DNA of 62,067 nt from Micromonospora okii (GCF_020884795.1 NZ_BBZF01000014.1:220636-282702), one strand, 5' to 3'; numbered from the stretch's first letter, positions 1 to 8,580 are shown. Made by a program: numbers and translations. The notes: generated from the letters alone by a model not told the origin.

Positions 1-293
1 CCGAGGGCGCGCAGGCTGGCCTCGATCGTCTCCCGCTCCCGGCCCACCCGCTCGGGCGGCAGCTTGGTGGTGATGAAGACGTCCTCCCGGCGCAGCCCGC
101 TGTCCCGGATGGCCCGGCCCACCTCCTCCTCGTTGCCGTACATGGTGGCGGTGTCGACGTGCCGATAGCCGGAGTCGAGGGCGGCCAGCACGGCGTCGTA
201 CCCGGCCTGGCCGGTGGCCTGCCAGGTGCCGAAGCCGAGCAGCGGCATCCGCACGTCGCCGGGGAGCAGGACGGTGGGCTGATCGTGATCCAT
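1..293 (-). CDS. Aldo/keto reductase, 5' part only
   Basis: The N-terminal 97 residues of an NADPH-dependent aldo/keto reductase; the remainder lies beyond the left edge. The segment LLGFGTWQAT is the family's first strand. It is followed by DSGYRHVDTATMYGNE, which holds the cofactor-side Asp and the catalytic Tyr, and then ITTKLP, which carries the catalytic Lys. The ATG at 293-291 begins MDHDQPTV. The gene is divergent from the phosphoesterase-ligase gene, with 78 bp between them. It resembles the complete reductase at 23619-24470. The substrate cannot be predicted from this part. Confidence 0.9.
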   Translation of the reverse strand, partial: MDHDQPTVLLPGDVRMPLLGFGTWQATGQAGYDAVLAALDSGYRHVDTATMYGNEEEVGRAIRDSGLRREDVFITTKLPPERVGRERETIEASLRAL

Positions 294-371
294 ACCGACC
301 GTTCTACCCGGGGCGGCCGGCGACATGCCGGGCAACGGGCGAACCGGGGCGGATTGGCGGAGAATGCGGGG

Positions 372-1460
372 ATGGCCGACCGCCTGGACGAGTACCGCCG
401 CCGGCGGGACGCGAAGCGGACCCCCGAGCCGGTGCCGGAGCGCCCGCCGCGTCGTCGCCGGGGCGTCGGGGCCGGGCGGCGGGCCCGGTTCGTGATCCAG
501 CAGCACCACGCCCGTCGGCTGCACTGGGACCTGCGGCTGGAGCACGAGGGGGTGCTGGCCTCCTGGGCGGTGCCGCGCGGCCTGCCCCGGGAGCCGGGCC
601 GCAACCACCTGGCCGTGCACACCGAGGACCACCCGATGGAGTATCTCGACTTCCACGGCGAGATCCCCGCCGGCGAGTACGGCGGCGGGAAGATGGTCAT
701 CCACGACGCCGGGACGTACGAGTGCGAGAAGTGGCGCGACGACGAGGTCGTCGTGGTGCTCGACGGCCGGCGCACCTCCGGCCGGTACGTGCTGTTCGCC
801 ACGGGCGGGGCGGAGGGGCGGGACTGGATGGTCCGCCGGACCGACCCCGCGCCGCCGGGCTGGGTCGGGATGCCCGAGCTGGTCCGCCCGATGCGCCCGA
901 CCCGGGCCGCGCGGCTGCCCGCCGACGCCGCCGGGTGGGGGTACGAGCCGCGCTGGGACGGCGTGCGGGCGGTGGCGTACGTCTCCGGAGGCCGGCTGCG
1001 CCTGCTCTCCGACGCCGACGAGGAGGTCACCGGCGGGTACCCGTGGCTGCGCGGGCTGGCCGAGGAGCTGGCGCCGACGGAGGCGGTGCTCGACGGCGTG
1101 CTGGTCGACATCGACCGGCGCGGCCGGGTGCGGCCGGCACGGCCGACCACCGGCGCGCGGCGCGACCCGGCCGGCCAGTACCTGATCTTCGACCTGCTCT
1201 GGCTGGAGGGCGCGCCGAGCGTGGACGTGCCGTACGCGCGACGCCGGGAGCTGCTCGACGGCCTGGCGCTGGCCGGGGCCCACTGGCAGACGCCGCCGTC
1301 GTTCCCGGGGGCCGGGACGGACGCCCTGCGGGCCGCCGCCGAGCAGGGGCTGCCCGGGGTGGTGGCGAAGCGGCTGGACTCGGCGTACGAGCCGGGGCGG
1401 CGCAGCCGGCGCTGGCTGACCATCGACGTGGGCGACGACGCCCCCGGCACCGCGAGCTGA
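372..1460 (+). CDS. LigD-type 3'-phosphoesterase fused to a degenerate ATP-dependent ligase domain
   Basis: 362 residues. Residues 38-165 match the 3'-phosphoesterase (PE) domain of LigD, which trims 3' ends during non-homologous end joining. The HHARRLHWD metal-binding stretch (H45, H46, H51, D53) and the HTEDHP, GEYGGG and EKWRDDE blocks are present. Residues 175-355 follow the adenylation domain of ATP-dependent ligases, but motif I reads RWDG (R194) where the family has KxDG. The motif IV Glu is Pro328 (LPGVVAK), and the motif V lysines are missing (RRWLTID). The PE part is likely active; the ligase part probably cannot form the lysyl-AMP intermediate. The ATG at 372 is chosen because homology starts just after it. 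No Ku or LigD polymerase gene is in the window. Confidence 0.85.
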   Translation: MADRLDEYRRRRDAKRTPEPVPERPPRRRRGVGAGRRARFVIQQHHARRLHWDLRLEHEGVLASWAVPRGLPREPGRNHLAVHTEDHPMEYLDFHGEIPAGEYGGGKMVIHDAGTYECEKWRDDEVVVVLDGRRTSGRYVLFATGGAEGRDWMVRRTDPAPPGWVGMPELVRPMRPTRAARLPADAAGWGYEPRWDGVRAVAYVSGGRLRLLSDADEEVTGGYPWLRGLAEELAPTEAVLDGVLVDIDRRGRVRPARPTTGARRDPAGQYLIFDLLWLEGAPSVDVPYARRRELLDGLALAGAHWQTPPSFPGAGTDALRAAAEQGLPGVVAKRLDSAYEPGRRSRRWLTIDVGDDAPGTAS

Positions 1461-1475
1461 GACGCGAGGAGGATC

Positions 1476-2666
1476 GTGTACCTGACGCATCTGGAGTGCC
1501 CGCGCTGCGGGAAGGCGTACCCGGCGACCGAGCTGCGGAACCTGTGCGGCTGCGGCTCCCCGCTGCTGGCCCGCTACGACCTGGCGGCCGTGGCCGACGC
1601 GGTCACCCCGGAACGCTTCACCCTGCGCCCGGCCGACCTGTGGCGCTACCGGGAGCTGCTGCCGGTGGTCGACCAGCGGCACGTCACCACGCTGGGCGAG
1701 GGCTGGACGCCCCTGCTGCGCGTGCCCACCTACGGCGCCCGGATCGGCATCCCCGACCTGATCGTCAAGGACGAGGGGCTGACCCCGACGGGGTCGTTCA
1801 AGGCGCGGGGCGCGGCGGTCGGGGTGAGCCGGGCCCGGGAGCTGGGCGTGGAGCGGATCGCCATGCCGACCAACGGCAACGCCGGGGCGGCCTGGGCGAC
1901 GTACGCGGCCCGCGCGGGGATCGGGTCGACCATCGTCATGCCGCTGGACGCGCCGGCCATCTGCCGGCGCGAGGTGCTGGCCGCCGGGGGCGACCTGCGC
2001 CTGGTCGACGGGCTGATCAGCGACGCCGGCCGCTACGTGGCGGCGCTGGTGGCGGCCTCCGGGGGCGCGGTCTTCGACGCGGGCACGCTGCGCGAGCCGT
2101 ACCGGCTGGAGGGCAAGAAGACGATGGGGTACGAGATCGTCGAGCAGCTCGGCTGGCAGGTGCCCGACGTGATCGTCTACCCGACCGGGGGCGGGGTGGG
2201 GCTGATCGGCATCCACAAGGCGATGCGGGAACTGCGGGAGCTGGGCTGGATCGAGGAGCCGCTGCCCCGGCTGGTCGCCGTGCAGTCGACGGGGTGCGCG
2301 CCGATCGTCCGGGCCTTCGCCGCCGGGGAGGACCGGGCGCGGCCGTGGGAGGACGCGCGCACCATCGCGTACGGCATCACCGTGCCGTCCCCGGTCGGCG
2401 ACGAGTTGATCCTCGACGCGCTGCGGGCCAGCGCCGGCACGGCCGTCGCGGTCGACGACGCGGAGCTCCTGGGCGACCTGCGGGACTTCGGGGCCGACGA
2501 GGGGCTGCTGCTCTGCCCGGAGGGGGCCGCCTGCCTGACCGCCGCCCGTCACCTGCGCGAGGGCGGGTGGATCCGGGCCGGCGAGCGGGTGGTGGTGCTC
2601 AACACCGGCGCCGGCCTCAAGTACCCGGAGACGGTGGACGTCTCGGCCGTGCCGGTGGTGGCCTGA
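1476..2666 (+). CDS. thrC: Threonine synthase
   Basis: 396 residues. Converts O-phospho-L-homoserine to L-threonine with pyridoxal phosphate, in the cytoplasm, as the last step of threonine synthesis. The N-terminus has a small Cys cluster (C8, C11, C24, C26) as in the actinobacterial class. PTGSFKARG supplies the PLP-binding lysine (K109). TNGNAG and TGGGVGL are the phosphate-binding and glycine-loop motifs. The GTG start at 1476 follows GAGGAGG with good spacing. It lies 15 bp after the phosphoesterase-ligase gene, so the two may be co-transcribed. A related PLP enzyme such as cysteate synthase is possible but less likely. Confidence 0.9.
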   Translation: MYLTHLECPRCGKAYPATELRNLCGCGSPLLARYDLAAVADAVTPERFTLRPADLWRYRELLPVVDQRHVTTLGEGWTPLLRVPTYGARIGIPDLIVKDEGLTPTGSFKARGAAVGVSRARELGVERIAMPTNGNAGAAWATYAARAGIGSTIVMPLDAPAICRREVLAAGGDLRLVDGLISDAGRYVAALVAASGGAVFDAGTLREPYRLEGKKTMGYEIVEQLGWQVPDVIVYPTGGGVGLIGIHKAMRELRELGWIEEPLPRLVAVQSTGCAPIVRAFAAGEDRARPWEDARTIAYGITVPSPVGDELILDALRASAGTAVAVDDAELLGDLRDFGADEGLLLCPEGAACLTAARHLREGGWIRAGERVVVLNTGAGLKYPETVDVSAVPVVA

Positions 2667-2669
2667 CCG

Positions 2670-2691
2670 GGGCGGGCCGGCCGGCCCGCCC
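2670..2691. terminator. Palindromic terminator between convergent genes
   Basis: A perfect 22-bp palindrome (GGGCGGGCCGG and its complement) lies directly after the thrC stop and before the end of the convergent GH15 gene. There is no T-tract, which is usual in this GC range. It probably serves both strands. Confidence 0.6.
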
Positions 2692-2741
2692 GTGGGCGGA
2701 CCGGCCGGCCGCCACGGTTGCAGACCTGTTGCAGGCCGGTG

Positions 2742-4526
2742 TCAGGCCGAGGCCGATTCGGTCAGCCGCCAGGCGGCGTTGATCAGCCCGATGTGGGACA
2801 GCGCCTGCGGCGTGTTGCCGCACTGCACCCCGGTCTGCGGGTCCACCTGCTCGGCGAAGAGCCCCACGTCGTTGGCGTAGGCGAGGACGCGCTCGAACAG
2901 CCGCCGGGCCCGCTCCGGCTCCCCGGCCATCGCCAGGCACTCCACCAGCCAGAACGAGCAGAGCAGGAAGCCGGCCGGGTCGGTGGACCAGCGCCGCACC
3001 AGCCCGTCGCCGGTGCCCAGCTCCCGCTCGACGGCCTCGATGGTGGCGCGCATCCGGGGTTCGGACGCCGGCACGAAACCCACCACCGGCAGGAAGAGCA
3101 CCGAGGCGTCCAGCTCGGGCGAGCCGAAGGCCCCCGTGTACGCGCCCACCCGGTCGTTCCACCCCTCGCGCAGCACCGTCGCGCGGATCTCGTCCCGGAT
3201 CGCCGCCCAGCGCCGCGGGTCCGCCCCCTCGCCGAGGCGGGGGGCCAACTCCACCGCCCGGTCCAGCGCCACCCAGCAGAGCACCTTGGACGACAGGTAG
3301 TGCCGGTCGACGTCCCGGGTCTCCCACATCCCCCGGTCCGGCAGCCGCCACGTGGCGGCGACCTGCTCGGCGAGCCCGAGCACCATCTCCCGCAGCTCCT
3401 CGGCGAGGGTGTCGCCCAGGTAGTCGCGGAACTGCCAGACCGCGTCGATCACCTCGCCGGGCACGTCGAGCTGGCGCTGCCGCCACGCGTCGTTGCCAAC
3501 CCGGACCGGCCGGCTGTCGCCGTACCCGCGCAGGTGGGAGCAGTCGTGCTCGGAGATGTCCCGCTCGCCCTCCAGCCCGAACAGCACGGGCACCGGGTCC
3601 GCGCCGACCCGGCCGATGGAGCGCGCCGCCCAGGCGAAGAGCCGGTCGGCCTCGGACGGGCAGGCCGCCACCCAGAGGGCGCGCATCGTCATCGAGAAGT
3701 CGCGCAGCCAGGAGAAGCGGTAGTCGTAGTTGCGGTCGCCGCCGAGCCGCTCCGGCAGCGAGGTGGTCGGGGCCGCGGCGACCGCGCCGCTGCGGGCGTA
3801 GGTGAGGCCGGTGAGCACGGTCGCGCTGTGCCGCACCTGCGGGGCGTACCGGCCCTCGTAGCGGTGCGACTCGCGAAACGCCTCCCACGCGCGCGTCGTG
3901 TCGGCCAGCGCGGCGACCGGGTCGAGCCGCACCGGCGGGTCGCCGTACGTCTCGGCGTACGCGAGGGCGAAGCCGACGGTGCCGCCGGCCGGGACCTCGA
4001 ACTCCTGCCGGACCCGCTCCCGATCCGCCCGCAGGGCCCCGCCGGTGCCGTGCAGCACCAGCGCGACCGGCCCGGCACCGGCCAGCACCGATCCGTCGGC
4101 CTGCTCGTGCAGGTACGGCGTGAGCAGGCCGTACTCGGGGCGGGGGGCGAAGTCCAGGGCCATCCGCACGCGGCCGGTGAGCCCCTGGACGACCCGCAGC
4201 AGCACGGCCGGGGAGTTCAGGCCCAGCTCGTGACCGCGCGCCCCGACCTCGGCGGCGAGGGCGTCGAGCACCGCCACGCTGCCCGAGGGCGTGTGGTGGA
4301 CGGTGCGCAGCACCAGCGTGTCCGGCAGGTACGCCCGCTCCACCCGCGACGGCGCAACCGGCGCGAGCCGCCAGTGCCCCGCCGACGGGTCCAGCAGCCG
4401 GCCGAGCACCGATGCCCCGTCGAACCGGCCCGGGCACCACCAGTCGACCGAGCCGTCCCGGCCGACCAGGGCGCCGGAGCGGCAGTCGGAGAGGAACCCG
4501 TAGTCGGAGATCGGCGGCTGGTCCAC
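2742..4526 (-). CDS. Glycoside hydrolase family 15 (glucoamylase/trehalase-like)
   Basis: 594 residues, normal length for bacterial GH15 proteins of the glucoamylase/trehalase group. The start MDQPPISDYGFLSDC and GSVDWWC are the usual opening motifs. NYDYRFSWLRD is the conserved substrate-binding block, GMWETRD carries the predicted general acid, and SSKVLCWVALDRA follows it. GLFAEQVDP carries the predicted general base near the C-terminus, before GNTPQALSH. No signal peptide is visible, so it should act in the cytoplasm on trehalose or a malto-oligosaccharide; which one cannot be decided from sequence. Convergent with thrC. Confidence 0.9.
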   Translation of the reverse strand: MDQPPISDYGFLSDCRSGALVGRDGSVDWWCPGRFDGASVLGRLLDPSAGHWRLAPVAPSRVERAYLPDTLVLRTVHHTPSGSVAVLDALAAEVGARGHELGLNSPAVLLRVVQGLTGRVRMALDFAPRPEYGLLTPYLHEQADGSVLAGAGPVALVLHGTGGALRADRERVRQEFEVPAGGTVGFALAYAETYGDPPVRLDPVAALADTTRAWEAFRESHRYEGRYAPQVRHSATVLTGLTYARSGAVAAAPTTSLPERLGGDRNYDYRFSWLRDFSMTMRALWVAACPSEADRLFAWAARSIGRVGADPVPVLFGLEGERDISEHDCSHLRGYGDSRPVRVGNDAWRQRQLDVPGEVIDAVWQFRDYLGDTLAEELREMVLGLAEQVAATWRLPDRGMWETRDVDRHYLSSKVLCWVALDRAVELAPRLGEGADPRRWAAIRDEIRATVLREGWNDRVGAYTGAFGSPELDASVLFLPVVGFVPASEPRMRATIEAVERELGTGDGLVRRWSTDPAGFLLCSFWLVECLAMAGEPERARRLFERVLAYANDVGLFAEQVDPQTGVQCGNTPQALSHIGLINAAWRLTESASA

Positions 4527-4604
4527 CCGCCCCGGGTACCCGCTCGGGGCGGGATCAGGCGGCCGGGCCCGGCTGCGCCCGCCGGGCCCGTGGTGCCGCC
4601 GCGC

Positions 4605-4997
4605 TCAGGAGGTGGGTGGCTCGTCCTCGCCGGCCGCCTCCGCCGCGTCGGCCTCCTCCTTGGTCCGGTGCACGGCCTGGTCGGCGTGCTCCGGCGGGCC
4701 GTAGACGGTGTAGAGGACCAGCGGGTTGGGGCCGGTGTTGACGAAGTTGTGCTTCGTCCCGGCCGGCACCACCACCAGGTCGCCCTGCGCGACCTCCTTC
4801 TTCTCGCCCGCGACCCGGGCCTCGCCGGTGCCGCTGACGAAGGTCAGGATCTGGTCGATGCCCTCGTGGACCTCCTCGCCGATCTCGCCACCCGGCGGGA
4901 TCGTCATGATCACCAGCTGGCTGTGCTCGCCGGTCCACAGCACCCGCCGGAAGTCCGGGCTCTTCTCGGCAACAGTCGCGATCGTGAAATGCTCCAT
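4605..4997 (-). CDS. Cupin-domain protein
   Basis: 130 residues forming a single cupin barrel. The first cupin motif region is GGEIGEEVHEGIDQILTFV and the second is GDLVVVPAGTKHNFVN; the histidines and glutamates there would bind a metal. The C-terminal 30 residues are acidic and probably disordered. The ATG at 4997 is preferred over an upstream open frame because the cupin starts at once with MEHFTIATV and GGGGAG lies just upstream. Similar small cupins are common in actinobacteria and have no settled function. It follows the GH15 gene's orientation and lies upstream of it. Confidence 0.85.
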   Translation of the reverse strand: MEHFTIATVAEKSPDFRRVLWTGEHSQLVIMTIPPGGEIGEEVHEGIDQILTFVSGTGEARVAGEKKEVAQGDLVVVPAGTKHNFVNTGPNPLVLYTVYGPPEHADQAVHRTKEEADAAEAAGEDEPPTS

Positions 4998-5308
4998 GCT
5001 CCCCACATACCCGCTACCGCCCCGGGCCACGCCGGGAACCCTCAGATGGTGGAAATCCCCACTGATCCGAGGTTTGGGCCCGCCCGGGACGGGCATCGAC
5101 ATGGGCAGACCAGGCCCGCTGGGCCGGTCGGGCCAGGTCCCCGTCGGCGTACCGCCGTACGGCTGCGGTGGCGGGAGACGGCCGGAGCGCGGCGACGTTA
5201 CGACCCCCGAGGGTCGCGGCGGCGCCGTGCGCCCGTCTCCGGGCACGTTTTCCCCGCGCAGGCCCGGCCCCCGCCGCCGGCTGCGGCGAGGGCCGGAACC
5301 AGCGCCCG
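4998..5308. other. Intergenic stretch without a convincing gene
   Basis: 311 bp between two minus-strand genes. Its right end holds the hairpin listed at 5264-5296. The part next to 4997 should hold the cupin promoter; GGTATGT about 10 bp upstream of the start is the only AT-rich candidate. All open frames across it look like GC-bias shadows. Confidence 0.5.
5264..5296 (-). terminator. Hairpin after the 5309-5710 gene
   Basis: Inverted repeat with 14-nt arms, one mismatch and a 5-nt loop, starting 12 bp after the stop of the minus-strand gene. A GC-rich intrinsic terminator is the simplest reading. Confidence 0.55.
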
Positions 5309-5710
5309 TCAGGACGCGACGGCGATGTGGAACCCCCGGTCGGCCGGGGCCCCCGCCGAGGTGAACGTCTGCACGAAGATCCCGTTGGGCACCCCGGCGC
5401 GGCCGACGACCGCGATCTCCCCGCTGGGCGAGGCGCCGACGCTGCCGGGCAGGCCGATGGTCCCGACGAACGCCGACTGGGTCAGGTCGTGGTTGAACAC
5501 GACCTGGTAGACGCCGACGCCGAGGCGGGTGGCCGAGACGGCGCCGAAGCCGCGCACCAGCGCACCACCGGCGTCGACCACCGCGAAGAGGAGTTGGGCT
5601 GTCGGGGGCATCCCGGACAGTGTGGCGGGGACCAGCAGCGCGCTGGCCTCGGCGCGGACGGCGGCGCTGGCGACGGGCTGGTCGGCGGCGGCCTGCTTGG
5701 ACTCGGACAT
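5309..5710 (-). CDS. Hypothetical protein, 133 residues
   Basis: Not recognised as a named family. The protein begins MSESKQAAADQ, has an Ala/Val-rich middle, and ends with a small beta-rich region (VGVYQVVFNHDL, GIFVQTFTSAG) resembling the short secreted or surface beta proteins annotated as hypothetical in actinobacteria. There is no signal peptide or membrane segment. The ATG at 5710 follows GAAGGAG with 7-nt spacing. Translation downstream ends before a hairpin terminator, so it looks like a real monocistronic gene. Confidence 0.65.
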   Translation of the reverse strand: MSESKQAAADQPVASAAVRAEASALLVPATLSGMPPTAQLLFAVVDAGGALVRGFGAVSATRLGVGVYQVVFNHDLTQSAFVGTIGLPGSVGASPSGEIAVVGRAGVPNGIFVQTFTSAGAPADRGFHIAVAS

Positions 5711-5779
5711 GCTGACGCTCCTTCGGGCCGGCCCGCGCACCGGGCAGGCCAAATAGAGGGATGTGATGAAAAAGGTCGA

Positions 5780-6706
5780 TCAGGCGACCATTGTCGGTTG
5801 AATCTGATCAATACCTTTTACGAGTCCGACGCTAATCCGCCGAGGCCGGTCGACACCAGGGGTCGGCGCTGTCCAATCAAGGACTCCGACCGATTCGATC
5901 ACGCCCCTGAGCTGCGCATATGCCGAGCGGCTCAGCGATCGCGGTGCAGCCAGGCGAGACACGCCCGCCGGGTCCGGGGCCAGGCGGTCGGCCCGCTGCC
6001 GCATCCGGTCGAACGTGGCGGCCTCGACCAGCTCCGGCCAGCGCGGCTCGGGCACCTCGACGCCGAGCCGCCCGGCCAGGGCGCGCATCCCCCCGGCCAG
6101 GTCCGCGACCAGGTCGTCGTAGTGCACCAGCGTCACGTTGGGCCGGTCCCGGCGGGCCCACGCGTCGCCCAGGTGCCACAGCACCCCCGGCAGCGAGTCC
6201 AGCTCCTCACGCGGGTCGACCTCCTGGTCCACCCAGTGCCGCAGCGCCTCCACCAGTGGGGTACGCGGGCCGGGCTGCCCCTGCGGCGGCGGCTGGCCGG
6301 TCAGCTCGGCCAGCCGCGCCCGGTCGAGGTTGCCGCCCTGGTGCCAGAGGGAGACCGCCATGTCCAGCGGGTGCCGGGCCACCACCACGTAGTGCGCCCG
6401 GTCGTCCAGGGGAACGCCGTCGAGCGGGGTGTGGGTCTTGACGAAGCGGCGGTGCCGCTGGGCGGCGAGCCGGGCGTACACCGCGTCGCGGGGCTCCACC
6501 AGCCAGTCCAGCCAGGGCGACAGCTCCGGCAGTGGGGCCGGCAGCTCGGGCGTGCCGAACACCAGCAGGGCGCAGATCATCTGCATCCAGGTGGTCCCGC
6601 TCTTGGAGCGGGTGCTGATCACGATGTCGCCGTCGCGGAACGGGAAGCCGAGCCAGCGCGCGCTGTCCTCGTCCTCCGAGCGGTAGCGGAAGGGGGCGTC
6701 AGGCAT
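5780..6706 (-). CDS. Sulfotransferase with an atypical C-terminus
   Basis: 308 residues. PAPS-dependent sulfotransferase fold: the 5'-phosphosulfate loop is STRSKSGTTWMQ near residue 37, KTHTPLD carries the catalytic-region His, and the 3'-phosphate site is VVARHPLDMAVSLWHQ. Up to about residue 250 (RMRQRADRLAPDPAGV) it follows the family. After that it lacks the usual C-terminal PAPS loop (RKGxxGxW) and instead runs for about 55 residues of lower-GC, unrelated sequence to the stop. The ATG at 6706 is chosen over a GTG seven codons upstream; neither has a strong ribosome site. The acceptor substrate is unknown, and activity is doubtful without the C-terminal loop. Confidence 0.8.
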   Translation of the reverse strand: MPDAPFRYRSEDEDSARWLGFPFRDGDIVISTRSKSGTTWMQMICALLVFGTPELPAPLPELSPWLDWLVEPRDAVYARLAAQRHRRFVKTHTPLDGVPLDDRAHYVVVARHPLDMAVSLWHQGGNLDRARLAELTGQPPPQGQPGPRTPLVEALRHWVDQEVDPREELDSLPGVLWHLGDAWARRDRPNVTLVHYDDLVADLAGGMRALAGRLGVEVPEPRWPELVEAATFDRMRQRADRLAPDPAGVSRLAAPRSLSRSAYAQLRGVIESVGVLDWTAPTPGVDRPRRISVGLVKGIDQIQPTMVA

Positions 6707-6794
6707 CCGGGGATCGTACGAGCGCACCCCAGCCGTACGCGCGACAATTTCCGGTTTCCCTGGGACGGGCGCGGGCGGGTCGCTACATTGAGGT

Positions 6795-7958
6795 ATGGTG
6801 CCCGCCCACGGGGGCCGGGCGGCGGAACCGGTCTACCACCCCGTCCTCGCCTGCCGTCGGGGCGAACTGGAGGCGCTACGCCACCTCGACAGCGCCGCCG
6901 CCGCCCTGCTTGCCCCGGTGCTCGACGTGTCCACCGTGGACTCTCCGCTCGTCGACGCCCTCGCCCGGCTCCCCGCCGGGCTGCTGCCGGCGGTCGACGT
7001 GAGCGCGCTGCCCGACACCGCGGACGCGGAGCTGATCCGCTGGGGCGTACCGCTGGTGCCCGTGGCCGGTCTCGCGGAGAGCGACGCGCGGCTGGCGGCG
7101 CACGGCCGGGCGGCCCGCGCGTACGCCGGGCGGCTGGTGGTGCGGCTGCGGGCCGGCCACGACCGGTCCGGCCCCGACGCGACCACGGCCGCCGTGGAGC
7201 GGATCTGGCGGCTCGCCCGGCTGGTCCCGGAGCAGTGCGAGCTCCTCGTCGACGCCGGGGACGTCTGGTGCGCGGCGGACGTCCGGCTGGCGGAGCCCCG
7301 GGTCCGGTGGCTGGTCGACTGGGCGCGGCGGCACGCCTGGCGGGCGGTGACCGTGGCGGCGGGCGGGCTGCCGCCAACGCTGTCCCGGCTCCCCACCGAC
7401 GAGCCGGTCCGCCTCGACCGCTGGGACTGGCTGCTCTGGCGGCGGCTGGCCGACCTGGGCGTGGGGTACGGCGACTACGGGGTCGGCTGCGCAGTGCCCG
7501 GCGCGGAGGCGGCCGGGGACCGGCTGCCCACCGTCCGCTACGCGACCGACGGGGCGTGGTGGGTCTACCGCTGGTCCCGACGGGGCGGCCGGGGCGACGA
7601 GCGGGTGGCCGACCTGTGCCGGACGGTGGTCTCGGCCCCGCACTGGCCGGCGGACGGGGCGGGCTTCTCCTGGGGCGACCACGAGATCCTGCGCCGCGCC
7701 CGGGGCACGGCCGGCGCCGGGTCGACGGCGAACTGGGCGGCCTGGAGCACGTCGCACCACCTGGCGCACGTGCTGCGGGAGCTGCGCCGGGCGGACGAGT
7801 CGGGGCCGGCCGTTCCCCCGCCGGACGGCGGCCGGCGGGCCGGCGGCTGGCCGGGCGCGCAGGGTCGGGCCGCGCCCCGGCAGGACGGGAAGCGCCGGGC
7901 GGAGCGGGACCGGGTCACCCGGCCGCGCCGGGGCGGCCAGGCCGGGTGGCCCGGTTGA
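6795..7958 (+). CDS. Beta-family protein (phage T4 Beta-protein-like)
   Basis: 387 residues. The opening YHPVLACRRGELEALRHLD, the central strings of strand/helix repeats (LLVDAGDV), and the GYGDYGV block followed by a late W-rich segment match the Beta protein family (PF14350) found in phages and scattered in bacteria. The molecular role is not established. The last 60 residues are Pro/Arg/Gly-rich and overlap a short repeat, so the C-terminal tail may be non-conserved. It stands alone between a divergent sulfotransferase gene and a convergent HesB-like gene. Assignment rests on motif resemblance alone. Confidence 0.65.
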   Translation: MVPAHGGRAAEPVYHPVLACRRGELEALRHLDSAAAALLAPVLDVSTVDSPLVDALARLPAGLLPAVDVSALPDTADAELIRWGVPLVPVAGLAESDARLAAHGRAARAYAGRLVVRLRAGHDRSGPDATTAAVERIWRLARLVPEQCELLVDAGDVWCAADVRLAEPRVRWLVDWARRHAWRAVTVAAGGLPPTLSRLPTDEPVRLDRWDWLLWRRLADLGVGYGDYGVGCAVPGAEAAGDRLPTVRYATDGAWWVYRWSRRGGRGDERVADLCRTVVSAPHWPADGAGFSWGDHEILRRARGTAGAGSTANWAAWSTSHHLAHVLRELRRADESGPAVPPPDGGRRAGGWPGAQGRAAPRQDGKRRAERDRVTRPRRGGQAGWPG

Positions 7959-8024
7959 GCCGGGTGGCCGGGTGGCCGGGTGTCCCGGTCGAGCCCCGGA
8001 ACAGCCGGGTGGCCCGGTCGAGCC
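7944..8024. repeat. Three imperfect 18-bp repeats at a gene end
   Basis: Copies of GGGTGKCCCGGTYGAGCC lie at 7944-7961, 7978-7995 and 8007-8024, with shorter GGGTGGCC units between them. The first copy overlaps the end of the Beta-family gene. They lie between convergent genes. Confidence 0.7.
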
Positions 8025-8030
8025 GCCGCG

Positions 8031-8312
8031 CTACTGCTTCTCGGTGAAGCCGAACTGCACGATGCCCTCGTCGTCGACGGTGGCGTCGACCGAGGTGTCG
8101 GTGAGCAGTTCCGCCGCGTCGGAGTCGAGGAAGATCCGCGCCCCCTGGTTGTCCACCACCTGGTCGCCCTCGACGGGCTCGGGCACCAGCTCGATGGTGA
8201 GCGAGCCGGCGTCGGCGTCGGCGGCGATGCGCACCCCGCCGTCGGCGGCGACGTCCTCCTGGTTGGCCAGGTCACGGATCACGAGCACGGCGTTGTCGGT
8301 CATGGTCAGCAT
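8031..8312 (-). CDS. HesB/IscA-like protein lacking cysteines
   Basis: 93 residues with the A-type Fe-S carrier fold pattern: MTDNAVLVIRDLANQ at the start, GVRIAADADAG in the core and DNQGARIFLDSDAAELL towards the end. It contains no cysteine, so the three ligands used by IscA/SufA for iron-sulfur transfer are absent. Such Cys-less HesB-like proteins recur in actinobacteria and are often mislabelled as adhesins or Fe-S assembly proteins; their role is unknown. The start ATG at 8312 follows GAGGAGT. Confidence 0.75.
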   Translation of the reverse strand: MLTMTDNAVLVIRDLANQEDVAADGGVRIAADADAGSLTIELVPEPVEGDQVVDNQGARIFLDSDAAELLTDTSVDATVDDEGIVQFGFTEKQ

Positions 8313-8580
8313 GGCGCACTCCTCGTGGATTCTCGGATCGCGGTCGGCGCAGGCCGGTCACAGCCCGCGTACGAGCACACGGGGAACGGCGGGTGACGAA
8401 TCAGGTCGTCACCGCGCGAAACAGGGCAGGTCACCCGCCCCTCCCTGCCTACGTTGCCCCCTTCGGGGGCATCCGTCAAATAGAGCCGCGTCTAACGAAA
8501 ACCCCTACCGACCCCGCGTTTGACAAAAACCTTCGGTCGACGGGGTGCTGTGGCAGAAACCTCCATGACAGCATCGGGAC

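Noticed and set aside
722..2782. A 686-codon open frame overlapping the ligase-like gene and thrC.
   Set aside because: It is Arg/Ala/Gly-rich with no domain and is explained by the GC bias of the genes in the other frames.
5168..8047. A 959-codon open frame on the plus strand.
   Set aside because: It runs antisense to two recognisable genes and in another frame of the Beta gene; no domain is visible.
8520..8580. A TTGACA box considered as the dacB promoter.
   Set aside because: No acceptable -10 hexamer lies at a 16-19 bp spacing.
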